Position numbers and translations under genes: made by a program. A DNA stretch of 64,000 bases from NCBI RefSeq assembly GCF_003481985.1, contig NZ_QUMD01000016.1:7311-71310 (forward strand), read 5' to 3'. The first letter of the stretch is position 1, and each line of letters opens with the position of its first letter. Shown here in pieces: positions 36,881 through 46,659 of this stretch. The notes under the pieces were generated by a model. The model did no database searches. It had not been told where the DNA came from and saw only the letters and a program-made list of their open reading frames with translations. Source of the stretch: Clostridium sp. OF09-36 (GTDB taxonomy: Bacteria; Bacillota; Clostridia; Lachnospirales; Lachnospiraceae).

Positions 36881-38071
36881 TTACCACTTCACATGCGCAT
36901 CCATAGCGGCTTTCAGCTGCTCCATGGCCTTCACGATCGTGGCACGCGGACATGCCAGGTTAAAGCGCTCAAACTGCGCAGTAGCTGGTCCGAAGACCTT
37001 GCCGCAGTCCAGCCAGAGCTTCGCTTCGTCTACCATCAGATGCTCCAGCTCCTCGTCGGTAAATCCATACCCGGAAAAGTCCACCCAGGTCAGATAGGTG
37101 CCCTCTGGCTCTACAAAGTGTGCTTTCGGAAAGTTTGTCTTCACAAAATCCCGCATATATTCCATGTTTCCGGTAATGTACGCAAGCAGCTCATCGACCC
37201 ACTGTGCGCCCTTTGTATACACAGATTTTACGGCAACCTGGCCCATGATATTGCCCTGACTGTAACCGGCTGCCGCATTGGCCTTCCGGTAAGCGGCGCG
37301 AAGCTCCGGGTTTTTGATGATGATGTTAGCTGGCTGGAATCCTGCCACGTTGAAGGTTTTGCTTGGTGAGGTGTAAAGCACCAGATTGTCCTGATACTTC
37401 TCATCCAGCGTCATAAAACTGGTAAAATGATGTCCCGGATAAACAAAATCACAGTGGATCTCATCGTCCATCATGATGACATGGTGGCGCAGACAGATAT
37501 CGCCCATGCGCTCCAGTTCTTCCCGGCTCCACACTCTTCCTACCGGGTTATGCGGGTTGCACAGGAGAAATACCTTTGCTCCATGCTCCACGATCTGCCG
37601 CTCAAAATCTTCAAAGTCAATGGTGTATCTTCCATTTTCATAATGAAGCCGGTTGTTCACAAAAATTCTGCCATTGTCCACGATCACCTCGCGGAACGGG
37701 TAGTACACCGGCTGCTGGATCAGAATCGCATCGCCCTCTTTGGTAAATGCCTTGACGCCCGTTGCAAGTCCATACACCACGCCGCAGCCCACGGTAACCA
37801 TTGCCGGGTCTACATGATATCCATGACGGGTAAAAAACCAGTGATCCAGTGCATCATAATATTCCTGATCCGGATCGGTATAACCAAAAATCCCGTGACC
37901 GATCCGCGCATGAAAATCTGCCAGAATCTCCTCTGGAAGCTTAAAATCCATATCTGCGACCCAGAGCGGGAGAAGGTCTGTGCGCCCTTTTCTCTGCATG
38001 CCAAAATCATATTTTAAGCAGCTGCTCCCGGTCCGGTCAACCACTTCATCGAAATTGTATTTATTTCCCAT
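36881..38071 (-). CDS. MalY/PatB-type PLP-dependent cystathionine beta-lyase/aminotransferase
   Basis: 396 residues, class I/II aminotransferase fold: LLPLWVADMDFKLPEEI, CNPHNPVGRVW, DDEIHCDFVYPG (aspartate for the PLP ring nitrogen) and SPSKTFNVAG with the Schiff-base lysine. MalY/PatB enzymes cleave cystathionine or cysteine conjugates. It was followed by nhaC in one operon before the transposon insertion. The start MGNKYNFDEVVDR agrees with the family. Confidence 0.9.
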   Translation of the reverse strand: MGNKYNFDEVVDRTGSSCLKYDFGMQRKGRTDLLPLWVADMDFKLPEEILADFHARIGHGIFGYTDPDQEYYDALDHWFFTRHGYHVDPAMVTVGCGVVYGLATGVKAFTKEGDAILIQQPVYYPFREVIVDNGRIFVNNRLHYENGRYTIDFEDFERQIVEHGAKVFLLCNPHNPVGRVWSREELERMGDICLRHHVIMMDDEIHCDFVYPGHHFTSFMTLDEKYQDNLVLYTSPSKTFNVAGFQPANIIIKNPELRAAYRKANAAAGYSQGNIMGQVAVKSVYTKGAQWVDELLAYITGNMEYMRDFVKTNFPKAHFVEPEGTYLTWVDFSGYGFTDEELEHLMVDEAKLWLDCGKVFGPATAQFERFNLACPRATIVKAMEQLKAAMDAHVKW

Positions 38072-38086
38072 GTTCTTATCCTCCTA

Positions 38087-38767
38087 CTACGCCTTCCCGT
38101 TCCAGTCGCTCAGCTTATTTAATCCGTCCTTGCTTCCGGAAATGTATGCGATATCGCCCTTCTTGAATGCATAATCCGGCGTGATGGTCTCGATCAGCCT
38201 GCCTTCGCTTTCCACCGCAATAATGTTGACCCCAAAGCGTCCGCGCAGATTCGCCTCCAGAACGGTTTTTCCTACGATCCGCTCCGGCATGATCATCTTG
38301 GAGATGTTTAATTTTTCACTTAACTGGATGAAGTCCAGCATGCGGACTGCCTCCAGCCGGTGCGCCAGACGCACTGCCATATCGCGCTCTGGATACACCA
38401 CCTGGGCTCCGATCTTCTCCAGGATCTCACCGTGCTCCGCACTGGCTGCCTTGGAAATGACGGTCGGCACGCCAAGACTGACCAGATTCAGCGTAGTCAG
38501 AATGGAAATATCCAGCTGCTCACCGATGCAGACTACCGCAACGTCACAGTTCTGGATTCCGGTTTCCGAAAGTGTTTTCTTATCCAGCGCGTGAACGACA
38601 TACGCATTCTCTGTATACTCCCGCAGCTCCCGCACCTTTTCTTCTTCGCGGTCCAGCACGACCAGGTCTGCCCCGGCTGCTGCCAGCTCCAGCGCCAGCG
38701 CATGTCCAAACCGGCCAAGACCAATGATGCCATAGGTGTTTTTCCCATTACTCTTCTTTTTAAACAT
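38087..38767 (-). CDS. ktrA: KtrA/TrkA-type K+ uptake regulatory subunit
   Basis: 226 residues: RCK_N domain with GIIGLGRFGHALALELAAAG (dinucleotide-binding glycine motif) and a RCK_C domain (about 140-222). A cytoplasmic ring regulator that gates KtrB in response to ATP/ADP or c-di-AMP in related bacteria. Start MFKKKSNGKNTYGIIG chosen by family length; a longer frame from 38833 exists and the ribosome-binding site is weak. It follows ktrB by 130 bp. Confidence 0.85.
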   Translation of the reverse strand: MFKKKSNGKNTYGIIGLGRFGHALALELAAAGADLVVLDREEEKVRELREYTENAYVVHALDKKTLSETGIQNCDVAVVCIGEQLDISILTTLNLVSLGVPTVISKAASAEHGEILEKIGAQVVYPERDMAVRLAHRLEAVRMLDFIQLSEKLNISKMIMPERIVGKTVLEANLRGRFGVNIIAVESEGRLIETITPDYAFKKGDIAYISGSKDGLNKLSDWNGKA

Positions 38768-38897
38768 AGCTTCTTGCACCCTTTCTTCTGACAGGCGCAC
38801 CGTTTCGTGCCACCTGTCCTTCCATATTTCCATTCCACAACATCAGGACAGCAGAATCAATAACCCGTTTGCCCAACATCGCCAAATTCCGCTCTGG

Positions 38898-40192
38898 TCA
38901 TCCGATCGCGATATTTCCTTCCGGATAGCTGACCCGCTCGCCCTTCGTAAAATACCATAACGATGCGATTGTCAGCGGTCCCAGCCTTCCGATAAACATA
39001 ATCAGGATCGTTAAGATTTTTGCCGCGTCACAAAGTCCCGGCGAGATTCCGGTAGAAAGTCCTGCCGTTCCAAACGCACTGCTGATCTCAAACAGCGCAT
39101 CCATAAACGGGACTCCCGGCTCCAAAATTACCAGGATATACGTTCCGGTCAGCACAATGCCAAGTGCCAGCAGCGTAATCACTGCTGCCTTGCGGAACGC
39201 ATCGGCCGGTACCGCATAGCGGAATGCCTTCTCCGATGTGTTGGTTGCCGAGGACTTAATGCCCTGAAACAGCACAAACGCCGTCGTCGTCTTGATTCCG
39301 CCTCCCGTGGATCCCGGAGAAGCACCGATCACCATCAGCACGATCACCGTCAGCAGTCCGGCATTCGAAAATGACCCAAGCGGGAACGTTGAAAAACCGG
39401 CCGTTCTTGCGGAGACACTGGTAAAGAAGGCCCCCATCCAGGTAATGTCCTCGGTCAGCTTCAAAAGCACGGTTCCTGCCACAGTCAGGACCAGACTCAT
39501 GCTTAAGACCACCTTGGTATGCATGGAAAACTTTTTCCACCGGAACCGCTTGTCGATCACCTCGCGGATCACCAAAAAGCCGATTCCGCCAAATATGATC
39601 AGCGCACAGGTCACCAGGTTTAAAAATACGTCATCCTGATATGGGATCAGGTTCTGCATGTTTCCCAGAATGTCAAAGCCGGAGTTGTTAAACGCCGCCA
39701 CCGAATGAAACAGGCTGATCCCTGCTGCATGAAGCGGGGAATAGCTTCTGGAAAACACCAGAAAGCTTAGAGCCGCCCCAATCAGCTCAAAGGTCACTGT
39801 CGTAAACAGCACCATCCGCACAAACCGGACCACCCCTTTTCCGGAATCCAGGTTCGAAGCCTCCCGGATCAGGTTTCTGGCCTTTAAATTGATTTTCTTT
39901 CCCATCGCCAGGATCACACCGGTTCCCACAGCGGTAACCCCCAGTCCGCCGATCTGGATCAAAAGTCCAAGAAAGAACTGTCCCAACGGCGTAAATGTAT
40001 CTCCCGCATCCACGGTCAGAAGTCCGGTCACACAAACCGCACTTGTTGACATATAAAGTGCGTCAATGTAACGCACCGTAACCCCATCCTGAATGCTGCA
40101 GGGCAGACTTAACAGGATAGAGCCGATCAAGATCACCAGGCAAAGCCCATGGAGATGATCCGCACCGGGGACTGCTTTTTTAGAAAATTCAT
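38898..40192 (-). CDS. ktrB: KtrB/TrkH-type K+ translocating subunit; apparent -1 frameshift
   Basis: About 431 residues with the four M1-P-M2 repeats of the Trk/Ktr/HKT family; filter loops include STSAVCVTGLLTVD and SPGSTGGGIKTTT. The true start is at 40192 (MNFLKKQSPVRIISMGFA). The frame breaks near 40138, where GCCTGGTGATC should be GCC-CTG-GTG-ATC to give the conserved MGFALVILIGS. One C is missing from a run. With KtrA it forms a Na+- or H+-coupled potassium importer. Confidence 0.87.
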
Positions 40193-40267
40193 GATTTTAC
40201 TCACCTCACTTCCGCGCGTTTTCTTAGGCATTATATCATACTCTATCGAAACCGTGGGCAAAATTTA

Positions 40268-41155
40268 TCACAGTTCTTCCGATGCAAACGCAATAAACGC
40301 CTCCATTTCCCGGGTTTTAAATTTATTTTTGTGATAAAAGATCTGCCGGTACATGGAAATTTCTACCTGCTCTACCTCAATCACGGCCAGCTTTCCGTCC
40401 CGGATCTGCTGCTGCACGGCAAACAGCGGAAGAAACGAAAGCCCGTGTCCCTGTTCCAGCATCTGAATGATAAATGCCGTGTCACTGATCTCTAAAACCG
40501 GGGACAGTGCGCGGTGGCAGCCCGCTAAGTGCATGTCCAGCGCCTGGCGGTAGTTGGCATTTTTCTCGGTCAGGAAAAACGGTTCCTGCAAAACATCATC
40601 CAGATTTTTTCTTCCCAAAAGTCCATGACTCTCTAAAAATCCCGGCGATGCCACAAACACAACCGGCTCTGCCTGCTCCATGGCCTTCACCCAGTTTTCA
40701 TTCCATCTGGGTGCGTCCAGAATGTAGATTATATCCAGAAGATCCTGCTCCATCATGCGGATCAGTTCCTCCGGAGTCCCAACGGTGATCTGGAATCGCA
40801 CCTGCGGATGCAGTTTCCGGAATTGACTGACGATTGCCGGAAATTTAGCCGTGCAGATGGACTCGATCGTCCCGATATGCAGTGGATTCTTTAATTCTTC
40901 ATCTTCATGCATGGAAAGCCGGGTACGGCTCACCTCGTACAAAACCCGGTTCGCATGCTCCAGAAATTTTCTTCCCTGTGCAGTCAGGATCACCTGCTTT
41001 CCCATCCGGTCAAAGAGCCTGGTCCCCAGCTCCTTCTCCAGCAGGCGGATCTGGACCGTCACTGCCGACTGGGAATAGCCAAGCTGCTGCGCCGCCCTGG
41101 AAAAGCTCTGCAGCTGCGCCGCCTGCACAAAGGTCTGAAACTGGCGCAATTCCAT
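40268..41155 (-). CDS. LysR-family regulator of the serine operon
   Basis: 295 residues: helix-turn-helix FVQAAQLQSFSRAAQQLGYSQSAVTVQIRLLEKELGTRLF (residues about 9-48) and a LysR effector domain. Divergent from the serine transporter and dehydratase genes, with a T-N11-A-type palindrome between. It probably responds to serine or a related metabolite; this is inferred from position. Confidence 0.87.
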   Translation of the reverse strand: MELRQFQTFVQAAQLQSFSRAAQQLGYSQSAVTVQIRLLEKELGTRLFDRMGKQVILTAQGRKFLEHANRVLYEVSRTRLSMHEDEELKNPLHIGTIESICTAKFPAIVSQFRKLHPQVRFQITVGTPEELIRMMEQDLLDIIYILDAPRWNENWVKAMEQAEPVVFVASPGFLESHGLLGRKNLDDVLQEPFFLTEKNANYRQALDMHLAGCHRALSPVLEISDTAFIIQMLEQGHGLSFLPLFAVQQQIRDGKLAVIEVEQVEISMYRQIFYHKNKFKTREMEAFIAFASEEL

Positions 41156-41267
41156 ACTTCACACCTCTTTTCTTTTGTTTTATCAAAAATTTCACGAACT
41201 CTCTACATTTTTGCAGTATAATCGTTGCGAAAAGCACATTATTTTATATCTTCTTTCACAATCTATG

Positions 41268-41284
41268 ATTGAAAAATTTTCAAT
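41268..41284. promoter_or_regulatory. LysR-box-like palindrome ATTGAAAAATTTTCAAT
   Basis: Perfect 17-bp palindrome 22 bp upstream of the -35 element of the serine operon promoter, the usual place for a LysR activator site. Confidence 0.55.
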
Positions 41285-41305
41285 ACCATTATGAAAACTA
41301 TGAAT

Positions 41306-41334
41306 TTGATTCATTCATATTACCATGATATAAT
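41306..41334 (+). promoter_or_regulatory. Promoter of the serine operon
   Basis: TTGATT, 17-nt spacer, TATAAT. A leader of about 125 nt follows before the first gene; I see no riboswitch in it. Confidence 0.6.
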
Positions 41335-41466
41335 GCCCCTGCGAAGACGTCAATCGCCATTTTTCTGAAATCTGCACCAAGCGCAGTTGTCTGCCCAGCA
41401 CGCAGACAGCCACAAACAGCAGATTTCCAAACGATTCACATTTTTGTTTTTGGAGGGAATTTACAA

Positions 41467-42687
41467 ATGGAAAAAAAGAAATTTAAAATGGGGCTGGTAC
41501 CGAAGCTGATCCTGGCAATCATCATCGGTATCTTATTCGGACAGTTTCTGCCGGAGGGCTTCTGCCGCCTGGTCGTAACACTGTCTGGCTTTTTCAGTAA
41601 CTTCTTAAAATTTATCATCCCGCTCATGATCCTGGCTTATGTAACCATGGGTATCGCAGACCTGTCACAGGGCGCCGGAAAACTGCTTCTGATCACCGTT
41701 GCCCTTGCATACAGCTCTACCCTGATCGCAGGCTCCGCATCCTTCCTGGTTGCAGAAAACCTGTTCCCGAGCTTTATGAGCGCAGATGCATTAGACCAGA
41801 TCGCTGCTACCGCAGAAGTATCCCTGTCTCCGTACTTTATCATCACCATCCAGCCAGTCATGGACACTCTGTCCGCAGTTGTGCTTGCCTTTGTTTTAGG
41901 ACTCTGCCTGTCTTCCATGCGCGGCAAGGAGATCGGAGATACCCTTTACAATGCAATCAAGGATTTTTCTTCTATTATTGATAAAGTCCTTCACAATGTC
42001 ATCATCCCGCTGCTGCCGCTCTACATCTGCGGTACCTTCACGGATATGACCATTTCCGGAAAAACCTTTGCAATCCTCGGCATCCTCTGGAAGGTATTCC
42101 TGGTTGTCATTGCCATGCATTTGATCTGCATTACCATCCAGTTTATCATTGCAGGAACCATCAGCAAGAAGAACCCGCTGACCCTGATTAAAAACCAGTT
42201 TCCGGGTTATGCAACTGCACTGGGAACCCAGTCTTCCGCAGCGACCATTCCGGTTAACTTACAGTGCGCAGCCAACGATGGCGTCTGCGAGCAGATCCGT
42301 AACTTTGTCGTTCCGCTTTGCGCAAACATCCATATGGCCGGTTCCATGATCACCATCACAGCCTGCGCTACCGCAGTCTGCCTGATGAACCAGCTGCCGA
42401 TCAGCCTTGCTACCGTTGTTCCGTTCATCATGACCCTGGGCGTTGCCATGGTTGCTTCCCCAGGTGCACCGGGCGGCTCCATCATGACCGCACTGCCGTT
42501 CCTCTACATGGTATTCGGCACCACAGCCGGAGACCCGAACGGCCCGATCTGCGCGATCATGGTTGCGCTTTACATCACACAGGATTCCTTCGGAACTGCC
42601 TGCAATGTTTCCGGTGACAATGCCATCGGCGTAATTGTAGATACAATTTATCGCAAATTTATCATAAAAGAAACTCAGGAGGCTTAA
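41467..42687 (+). CDS. Dicarboxylate/amino acid:cation symporter, probable serine transporter
   Basis: 406 residues of the DAACS (glutamate/serine symporter) family with two re-entrant hairpins (GTQSSAATIPVNLQCA; VASPGAPGGSIM) and about eight membrane spans. Cotranscribed with the serine dehydratase subunits: the stop is one base from sdaAB's ATG. It is therefore probably a Na+-coupled serine (or serine/threonine) importer of the SstT kind; specificity is inferred from the operon. Confidence 0.88.
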   Translation: MEKKKFKMGLVPKLILAIIIGILFGQFLPEGFCRLVVTLSGFFSNFLKFIIPLMILAYVTMGIADLSQGAGKLLLITVALAYSSTLIAGSASFLVAENLFPSFMSADALDQIAATAEVSLSPYFIITIQPVMDTLSAVVLAFVLGLCLSSMRGKEIGDTLYNAIKDFSSIIDKVLHNVIIPLLPLYICGTFTDMTISGKTFAILGILWKVFLVVIAMHLICITIQFIIAGTISKKNPLTLIKNQFPGYATALGTQSSAATIPVNLQCAANDGVCEQIRNFVVPLCANIHMAGSMITITACATAVCLMNQLPISLATVVPFIMTLGVAMVASPGAPGGSIMTALPFLYMVFGTTAGDPNGPICAIMVALYITQDSFGTACNVSGDNAIGVIVDTIYRKFIIKETQEA

Positions 42688-42688
42688 C

Positions 42689-43357
42689 ATGTCATTTATC
42701 AGTGTTTTCGATGTACTTGGACCGAACATGATCGGTCCCTCCAGTTCTCACACGGCAGGCGCTGCCCGCATCGGTTTCCTCGCCCAGAAAATGATCGGTG
42801 GAAACGTCATCCGGGCTGATTTCACCCTGTACGGCTCCTTCGCCAAGACCTATCACGGACATGGAACCGACCGTGCGCTCCTCGGCGGCATCATGGGCTT
42901 TTCCACCGACGATATGCGCATCCGCAATTCGTTTGAGATTGCGCAGGAAAGTGGTCTGTCCTACACCTTCACCCCGAATGAGACGGAAACCGAGATCCAT
43001 CCGAACACTGTGGACATCTCCATGACAAACAAAAACGGACAGACCATGACGATCCGCGGAGAGTCTCTTGGCGGTGGCAAGGTGCGCATTGTCCGCATCA
43101 ACGGTGTTTCGATAGACTTTACCGGCGAATACAGCGCTGTCATTGTTGTCCAGCAGGATAAACCAGGAGTAGTTGCCCACATCACCAAAGTCTTAAGCGA
43201 CCGCGGTGTCAACATTGCTTTCATGCGCCTGTTCCGTGAAGCAAAGGGGCACACTGCCTACACCATCGTAGAATCCGACGGAACACTTCCGGAAGATGTA
43301 GCAGAAAGCTTAAAAGAAAATGCAAACGTACACGATGTGATGATCGTACAGATTTAA
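42689..43357 (+). CDS. sdaAB: L-serine dehydratase, beta subunit (iron-sulfur type)
   Basis: 222 residues: FDVLGPNMIGPSSSHTAGAA (SDH beta signature) and a C-terminal ACT domain (AVIVVQQDKPGVVAHITKVL). Together with the alpha subunit it deaminates L-serine to pyruvate and ammonia. GGAGG lies inside the end of the transporter gene, implying coupled translation. Confidence 0.92.
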   Translation: MSFISVFDVLGPNMIGPSSSHTAGAARIGFLAQKMIGGNVIRADFTLYGSFAKTYHGHGTDRALLGGIMGFSTDDMRIRNSFEIAQESGLSYTFTPNETETEIHPNTVDISMTNKNGQTMTIRGESLGGGKVRIVRINGVSIDFTGEYSAVIVVQQDKPGVVAHITKVLSDRGVNIAFMRLFREAKGHTAYTIVESDGTLPEDVAESLKENANVHDVMIVQI

Positions 43358-43378
43358 GGAAGGGAGAGTGACAAGATC

Positions 43379-44246
43379 ATGGATTTTAAAAACGCAAAAG
43401 AACTTTTAGAATTATGTCAGAAACAGAACCTTCCGATTTCCAGGATCATGCTGAACCGGGAAATAACCGAAGGCGAGATGCCAGAAGAAGAGGCGCTTAG
43501 CCGTATGGCCCGCGCCCTGGAAATCATGAAAGAATCTGCCCGCACCCCGATCAAGACACCGGTGCGCTCCATGGGCGGCCTTATCGGCGGCGAAGCAGGA
43601 AAGCTTGCCGCACACCAGGCTGCAAGCCGCAACATCCTGGGTGAAGTGCTGGAAAAAGCCATCACCTGCGCGGTAGCTGTTCTGGAAACCAATGCTTCCA
43701 TGGGTCTGATCGTAGCTGCCCCAACCGCAGGTTCTGCCGGAGTAGTTCCGGGCATGCTGTTATCACTTCAGGAATGTCATCACTTTTCCGATGAAGACCT
43801 GGTCAAAGCACTGTTCAATGCCGGTGCGATCGGTTATCTGGCGATGCGTAACGCAACCGTAGCCGGAGCAGTCGGCGGCTGTCAGGCCGAGGTCGGCATT
43901 GCATCCGCCATGCTGCTTCCGCTGCCGTAGAGCTGTTCGGCGGTAGTCCGAAGCAGTGCCTCGATGCTGCCACCATCGTTCTGATGAATATGCTGGGACT
44001 TGTCTGTGACCCGGTCGGCGGTCTGGTCGAATACCCGTGCCAGAACCGCAACGCAGCCGGTGTGGCAAACGCCTGATCGCAGCCGAGATGTCCCTGGCCG
44101 GACTCTCCCAGCTCATCCCGTTCGATGAAATGTTAGAAACCATGTACACCGTAGGCAAACGCCTTCCGGCAGAACTGCGCGAAACCGCCATGGGCGGATG
44201 CGCGACGGCACCGTCCGCATGCGCGGCATGTCATATGTGCAGCTAA
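43379..44246 (+). CDS. sdaAA: L-serine dehydratase, alpha subunit; two apparent -1 frameshifts
   Basis: About 289 residues once two bases are restored: one near 43901 (G, ATGCTGC for ATGGCTGC) and one near 44071 (C, GCCTGATC for GCCCTGATC). The three frames then read continuously: QAEVGIASAM-AASAAVELFGG, PCQNRNAAGVANA-LIAAEMSL, ending GGCATAPSACAACHMCS. Cysteines in VCDPVGG, YPCQNRN and the C-terminal GGCATAPSAC match the [4Fe-4S] ligands of the bacterial enzyme. Two independent breaks in one operonic enzyme favour sequencing error. Confidence 0.87.
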
Positions 44247-44269
44247 AAATAAACAATATCGTTAACGTA

Positions 44270-44590
44270 ATTCCGCACAGTCCTCCTGTCAGACAGACTG
44301 TGCCCGTTCCGATTGAAAGCTTTCCGGCCTGTGCTGCTACCTTGTTTACGATGGAATCCACCACGGCGTAGGCAATGTTCTCCCGCGGCTCTCCCGTAGC
44401 CGGTGGCTACGATCTTCATGCTTTCCCGTTTTATGCCTTCCGCTTCCAGCTTCCGTAAGATTTCACCGGCCGTATCGACGCAGCTCCAGCCTGTAGGCTG
44501 GAGCATGCGTAAGCAGATATTCTGTTTGTCATCCATGACGATCGTTTTGGCAGAAGTAGAACCGATATCGATGCCTGTAAAATATGTCAT
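44270..44590 (-). pseudogene. 2-hydroxyacyl-CoA dehydratase activase (HgdC/YjiL-like), internal deletion
   Basis: Starts as a normal activase, MTYFTGIDIGSTSAKTIVMD, and reaches KIVATGYGR. Then it jumps in another frame to ENIAYAVVDSIVNKVAAQAG and VCLTGGLCG, skipping about 130 residues with the cluster-binding cysteines, and lacks the final about 25 residues. It abuts the end of sdaAA. Together with the truncated dehydratase at 47824-48294 it marks a decayed YjiM/YjiL-type pair around the ABC importer. Confidence 0.75.
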
Positions 44591-44638
44591 ATGCAAATTC
44601 CTATCCTGTTTCAATCCTTCTTGTTTTCCCGGATAAAC

Positions 44639-45856
44639 CTACAGAACCGGGGTCCATGCCAGTCCGTAGATTTCCTCCACATCATCGGTGGAAGTGATCA
44701 GGCCAAGACGGACATACTTCTCAATGATTTTCTTCAAAGATGCACCAGTGCACTCATCGGAAAGACCAAACTGCAGGGCATTGTTGATCATGACGTTCAT
44801 GTCAAAATCGCCGCCGTTCCAGCCGCGGTCAAGAAGCAGTTTGGTTGCCTCGTCCGGATTTTCACGCATCCAGGAATGTGCTTTCTGGATTGCCTGGGTG
44901 ATCTTCTTTGCGATGATCGGATTCTCCTGTACAAACGTGCGGTTCATAGCAATCACACAGCAGGCATCTCCTGCGAAATCCTCATCCTGCAGGGAACGGA
45001 TGCATTTTAACTTTCCCTCTTTCATCATGGCATACGCAAATGTATCACTTAACAGGGCTGCGGAAATCTCACCGCGCTCCATAGCTGCCACGCAGGCATC
45101 GGAAGAAACCTGGGTCAGGGTCACATCGCTCAGCGGATCAATGCCATCTGCATCCAGCAGGATCGAAGTGATGTTGTAGTCAGAAGCACCGATTCCGTTC
45201 GGTACGGAAATCTGGGTTCCCTTTAAATCTTCGGTTGTATTGTACGGGCTGTCTGCCAGTGCGTAGAGAGATTTACAGCCGATATGTGCGCCTCCAACGA
45301 AAGTAAGATCCACATTGTTGGTGATTGGAACGATCATGGTAGCGATATGGCCGACTGCTACGGTTGCCTGGCGGATTCCCAGTGCCTCAATGTAGGAATT
45401 GCCTTTGAAGCCTTCTGCGGTCAGTCCTGCCTCTGCATAGTAACCAAGGTCATCTGCCACGGTCGGGCCGGAGGTACATCCGTCAGACATGTAATACAGG
45501 ACCGGCTCACCATATGCCGGTTCGCTCTCCATGGCTTTTTTCTCTTCCTCAGTCGGAGTCAGGTCAAAGTCTGCCATGTCGATCGCACGGCCTTCCATAT
45601 CTACCGGGGTAAACAGTGCTTCCCATTTTCCTGCTGCAAAGGCATCTGCCGCATTCATATGAACATCCGACACATTGACCTCAACCTCAACACCGTCCTG
45701 GCCCATCTCGATCTGTCCATCGTTATTCAAATCTCCGGCAAGCTGCTCTTTCTCCGTTGCCTTCGTCTCCTCAGCCTGCTTTGCCCCTCCGCATGCAGTC
45801 AGAGACAGTCCCATGGAAAGGGACAAAAATAATGCAAGTGATCTGTTTGTTTTCAT
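44639..45856 (-). CDS. ABC substrate-binding lipoprotein, NMT1-like, with EF-hand-like insert
   Basis: 405 residues: lipobox LTAC (Cys about 22), a linker containing DLNNDGQIEM, which matches the EF-hand/dockerin calcium loop D-x-N-x-D-G-x-I (about residues 42-51), then an NMT1/SsuA-type binding domain (VLYYMSDGCTSGPTVADDLG; VPNGIGASDYNITS). Last intact gene of a minus-strand operon permease-ATPase-binding protein. Solute unknown; the calcium loop could stabilise the domain or be decorative. Confidence 0.85.
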   Translation of the reverse strand: MKTNRSLALFLSLSMGLSLTACGGAKQAEETKATEKEQLAGDLNNDGQIEMGQDGVEVEVNVSDVHMNAADAFAAGKWEALFTPVDMEGRAIDMADFDLTPTEEEKKAMESEPAYGEPVLYYMSDGCTSGPTVADDLGYYAEAGLTAEGFKGNSYIEALGIRQATVAVGHIATMIVPITNNVDLTFVGGAHIGCKSLYALADSPYNTTEDLKGTQISVPNGIGASDYNITSILLDADGIDPLSDVTLTQVSSDACVAAMERGEISAALLSDTFAYAMMKEGKLKCIRSLQDEDFAGDACCVIAMNRTFVQENPIIAKKITQAIQKAHSWMRENPDEATKLLLDRGWNGGDFDMNVMINNALQFGLSDECTGASLKKIIEKYVRLGLITSTDDVEEIYGLAWTPVL

Positions 45857-45885
45857 AATATCTTCTCCTTTAATAAAAAAATGAT

Positions 45886-46659
45886 CTATTTCTCACCGGC
45901 AAAATGAAGCCGGTTTAAAATCATGTTCCGGTACGCGATAAAGCCTTGCGAAGAACGGTTTCGCGGGAAATCTTCTTCGATCCTGATATCCGCGATGATC
46001 CGTCCCGGGTTTGCATCCATGACAATGACACGGGTTCCCATGTAAATCGCCTCATCCACATCGTGGGTTACCATCAATGCAAGCTGCCTCTTTTCCCGCC
46101 ACATAGACAAAATCTCATCCTGCATGTTCATGCGGGTAAACGCATCCAGCGCGCCCAATGGTTCATCCAGAAGCAAAATCTGCGGCTGGCTGATGAGCGT
46201 CCGCACCAGCGCCACGCGCTGCGCCATGCCTCCGGAAAGCTGTCCCGGGTAATCATTGCGGAAATGCCGCAGGCCGATCACATCCAGCATGTGTTCCACC
46301 TTATCCTCATTTTCTTTCAATTTCCCCTGTGCTTTCAGTGGGAACGCAATGTTTTTCTCTACGGTGAGCCACGGAAACAGCGTCGACTTCTGAAACACCA
46401 TGCCCCGCTGCGGGGATGGTCCGTCTACCTCGTTTTCATTCACGGTTACGCTTCCGAGCGTCGGCCGGATCAGTCCCGCCACCAGACGCAGCACTGTTGA
46501 TTTTCCGCACCCGGATGGTCCTACCAGACTGATAAACTCCCCGCTTTCCATCTCCAGATCTACATGATCCAGCGCATGGGTTACTTCATCCTGTTCTACC
46601 TTTGCGAAGCTTTTGGATACTCCATTCAGCTTCAGCACAACGTTACTGCGATCATCCAT
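45886..46659 (-). CDS. ABC transporter ATPase, NitT/TauT type
   Basis: 257 residues: Walker A GPSGCGKST, VFQKSTLFPW, signature LSGGMAQR, Walker B LLLDEPLGALD, VTHDVDEAIYMGTR. Start MDDRSNVVLKLNGVSKSF overlaps the permease stop by 8 nt; an upstream in-frame ATG at 46677 is an alternative. Partner of the flanking permease and lipoprotein. Confidence 0.88.
   Translation of the reverse strand: MDDRSNVVLKLNGVSKSFAKVEQDEVTHALDHVDLEMESGEFISLVGPSGCGKSTVLRLVAGLIRPTLGSVTVNENEVDGPSPQRGMVFQKSTLFPWLTVEKNIAFPLKAQGKLKENEDKVEHMLDVIGLRHFRNDYPGQLSGGMAQRVALVRTLISQPQILLLDEPLGALDAFTRMNMQDEILSMWREKRQLALMVTHDVDEAIYMGTRVIVMDANPGRIIADIRIEEDFPRNRSSQGFIAYRNMILNRLHFAGEK

Noticed and set aside
43379..44246. Programmed frameshifting in the serine dehydratase alpha gene
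   Set aside because: Neither break has a slippery heptamer or stimulatory structure, and two shifts in one gene would be needed. The same -1 pattern occurs in many unrelated genes of the window.
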